Source: Microcaldota archaeon (lineage in GTDB: Archaea > Iainarchaeota > Iainarchaeia > JAADDC01). From it: DNA of 6,267 nt. The notes under the pieces are model-generated. The model was given only the letters and a program-made list of their open reading frames with translations. It made no database searches and was not told the DNA's origin. Every line of letters starts with the position of its first letter. The stretch's first letter is position 1. Positions 5,593 through 6,267 of the stretch are shown in pieces. The translations under genes and the position numbers were made by a program. Where the stretch lies: contig JALUER010000010.1 in NCBI GenBank assembly GCA_027043825.1, positions 1 to 6,267 on the forward strand. The letters are read 5' to 3'.

Positions 5593-5756
5593 GCTGGGAA
5601 GAAGATGCCCATGAGCACCTCGAGGATCACGAAGACCGCAATGATCATGAAGAGCTCCCGTGGGTGGACCTTTATATTACTCGTGTCCAAGTTGAAGGCG
5701 AGGACTCCCAACGTACTGGCTGGGGACTCTGTCTTTACCTTCCGGAGCTTTACCAT
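5589..5756 (-). CDS. secG: Preprotein translocase subunit Sec61-beta/SecG, 55 residues
   Basis: This is the small tail-anchored subunit of the archaeal SecYE-beta protein-conducting channel in the cytoplasmic membrane. The short protein begins MVKLRKVKTESPAS, with a basic cytosolic N-terminus, then GVLAFNLDTSNIKVHP (17-32), matching the family pattern of P-x-S, Gly-Leu/Val, an acidic or polar loop, and I-K-[VI]-x-P before the membrane helix. One hydrophobic helix (35-54, LFMIIAVFVILEVLMGIFFP) ends the chain, as in the family, which is usually about 50-60 residues long. ATG 5756-5754 is used. No Shine-Dalgarno precedes it, but ATTTATAT on the minus strand lies about 28 nt upstream, so the mRNA is nearly leaderless. 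Its stop interlocks with the convergent 120-residue gene. Alternatives are another single-helix membrane peptide, but the I-K-V-x-P and tail-anchor layout favour Sec61-beta. Confidence 0.78.
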   Translation of the reverse strand: MVKLRKVKTESPASTLGVLAFNLDTSNIKVHPRELFMIIAVFVILEVLMGIFFPA

Positions 5757-5763
5757 GTAAAAC

Positions 5764-5788
5764 TTTATTAACGGAGAAGAATATAAAT
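5764..5788. promoter_or_regulatory. Divergent promoter elements between secG and the right-edge gene
   Basis: ATATAAAT (5781-5788), which reads ATTTATAT on the minus strand, lies about 28 nt from the secG ATG and about 37 nt from the rightward ATG at 5822. TTTATTAAC (5764-5772) lies about 26 nt before an in-frame GTG at 5795. The first box suits secG and possibly both genes; the second could drive a leaderless start at the GTG. Confidence 0.5.
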
Positions 5789-5821
5789 CTAAGCGTGGGA
5801 GGAGAAGACATCAAGGCAGGG

Positions 5822-6267
5822 ATGAATATCGCTCTTCTTCTGCTGGCCCTGATGGCGTCCCTCTACCTGGCAACCCGCTTCGGCTTCATCCACTGCTCGA
5901 CGCTTCCCCACTGGTGCGGGCTGTACACGAAGATCAACGAGGCCCTCTACGGCCGGGCATACCCCTCCATCCTCGTCCTCTACGGCGACGAGGGTATGGG
6001 GGATCCTAACTTTGTGGCGGACTACATCCGGAAGACCTGTCGGTACCACGTCTGGACCCGCCGCATCGACACGGTGGGCCCCGGTAACCTGGAAAACTAT
6101 GACGTGGTCATCGTGGAGCACGCCCGCTACATAACGGCCTCACAGCTCGAGATGCTCTGGGACTTCGTGGCAAAGGGTGGGAAGCTGGTCTTCGTGGGGG
6201 ACTCCGGCGTGGAGGGCCCGGAGGAGGAGTACCTTACCTGGGAGGAACTGGGTGAGGAGAACAGGGA
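5822..6267 (+). CDS. Membrane-anchored protein with a glutamine-amidotransferase-like (ThuA-like) region, 3' end missing
   Basis: The frame is open to the right edge, giving 148 residues. A hydrophobic N-terminal segment (MNIALLLLALMASLYLATRF) is a signal peptide or membrane anchor. It is followed by HCSTLPHWCG with two cysteines (25 and 32) that could pair outside the cell. An alpha/beta part follows: SILVLYGDEGMGDPNFVADYI (49-69), then NYDVVIVEHARYITASQLEMLW (92-113) and a GGKLVFVGDSG strand-turn (119-129). That order (strand, acid-rich turn, helix, 'YDVVIV', helix, 'GGKLVFVGD') resembles class I glutamine-amidotransferase-like and ThuA-like domains. No nucleophile-elbow Cys is visible, so an enzymatic role is not claimed. 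ATG 5822 is preferred because the TATAAAT box would start transcription near 5810. GTG 5795, also in frame and with its own AT box, would add nine polar residues. The purine run GGGAGGAG (5797-5804) is 17 nt from the ATG, too far for a normal ribosome site. Confidence 0.7.
   Translation, partial: MNIALLLLALMASLYLATRFGFIHCSTLPHWCGLYTKINEALYGRAYPSILVLYGDEGMGDPNFVADYIRKTCRYHVWTRRIDTVGPGNLENYDVVIVEHARYITASQLEMLWDFVAKGGKLVFVGDSGVEGPEEEYLTWEELGEENR

Noticed and set aside
5789..6121. Minus-strand 110-codon frame opposite the right-edge gene
   Set aside because: The plus-strand frame has a clear membrane anchor and ordered alpha/beta pattern; the minus frame looks like a shadow.
1..6267. tRNA, rRNA, CRISPR, insertion sequence or defence-system signatures
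   Set aside because: I found no cloverleaf, spaced direct repeats, transposase motifs or terminal inverted repeats, and the recognisable genes are housekeeping.

Overview
This window looks like a stretch of chromosome from a thermophilic archaeon, probably of the Crenarchaeota/TACK type. The evidence is a group II chaperonin (thermosome) subunit, a threonyl-tRNA synthetase that has only the catalytic and anticodon-binding parts (the arrangement known from Crenarchaeota), a tiny archaeal Sec61-beta/SecG-like gene, AT-rich boxes about 25-30 nt before several start codons, frequent AGG/AGA arginine codons, and very compact packing. I cannot name the genus.

Layout, left to right: the basic C-terminal tail of a rightward gene (2-91) runs 12 nt into a leftward gene of unknown function (80-613). 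A 74-nt divergent gap follows. It carries AT-rich promoter elements and a near-perfect Shine-Dalgarno sequence. Next come rightward thrS (688-2094) and a leftward unknown gene of 441 codons (2091-3416). Their stop codons interlock in one CTAG, and a hairpin plus T-run that looks like the thrS terminator lies inside the opposing gene. A 152-nt divergent gap with a 9-bp inverted repeat then leads into the rightward thermosome gene (3569-5197). After only 32 nt comes a small unknown gene (5230-5592). Its stop codon interlocks with that of a 55-residue leftward Sec61-beta/SecG-like gene (5589-5756). The last gene starts rightward from a 65-nt divergent gap and runs off the window. It encodes a membrane-anchored protein with an amidotransferase-like or ThuA-like alpha/beta region.

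The recognised genes are housekeeping: tRNA charging, protein folding and protein secretion. They do not form one operon; orientation alternates, and most genes appear to have their own promoter. Two translation modes seem to coexist. thrS and the thermosome have strong Shine-Dalgarno sites. The others have AT boxes about 25-30 nt before the start codon and no good Shine-Dalgarno, which suggests leaderless or near-leaderless mRNAs. I see no mobile element, CRISPR array, rRNA or tRNA. The least explained parts are the 441-residue protein, which has a GNAT-like C-terminus, the two small unknown proteins, the unusual start region of thrS, and the inverted repeat upstream of the thermosome.
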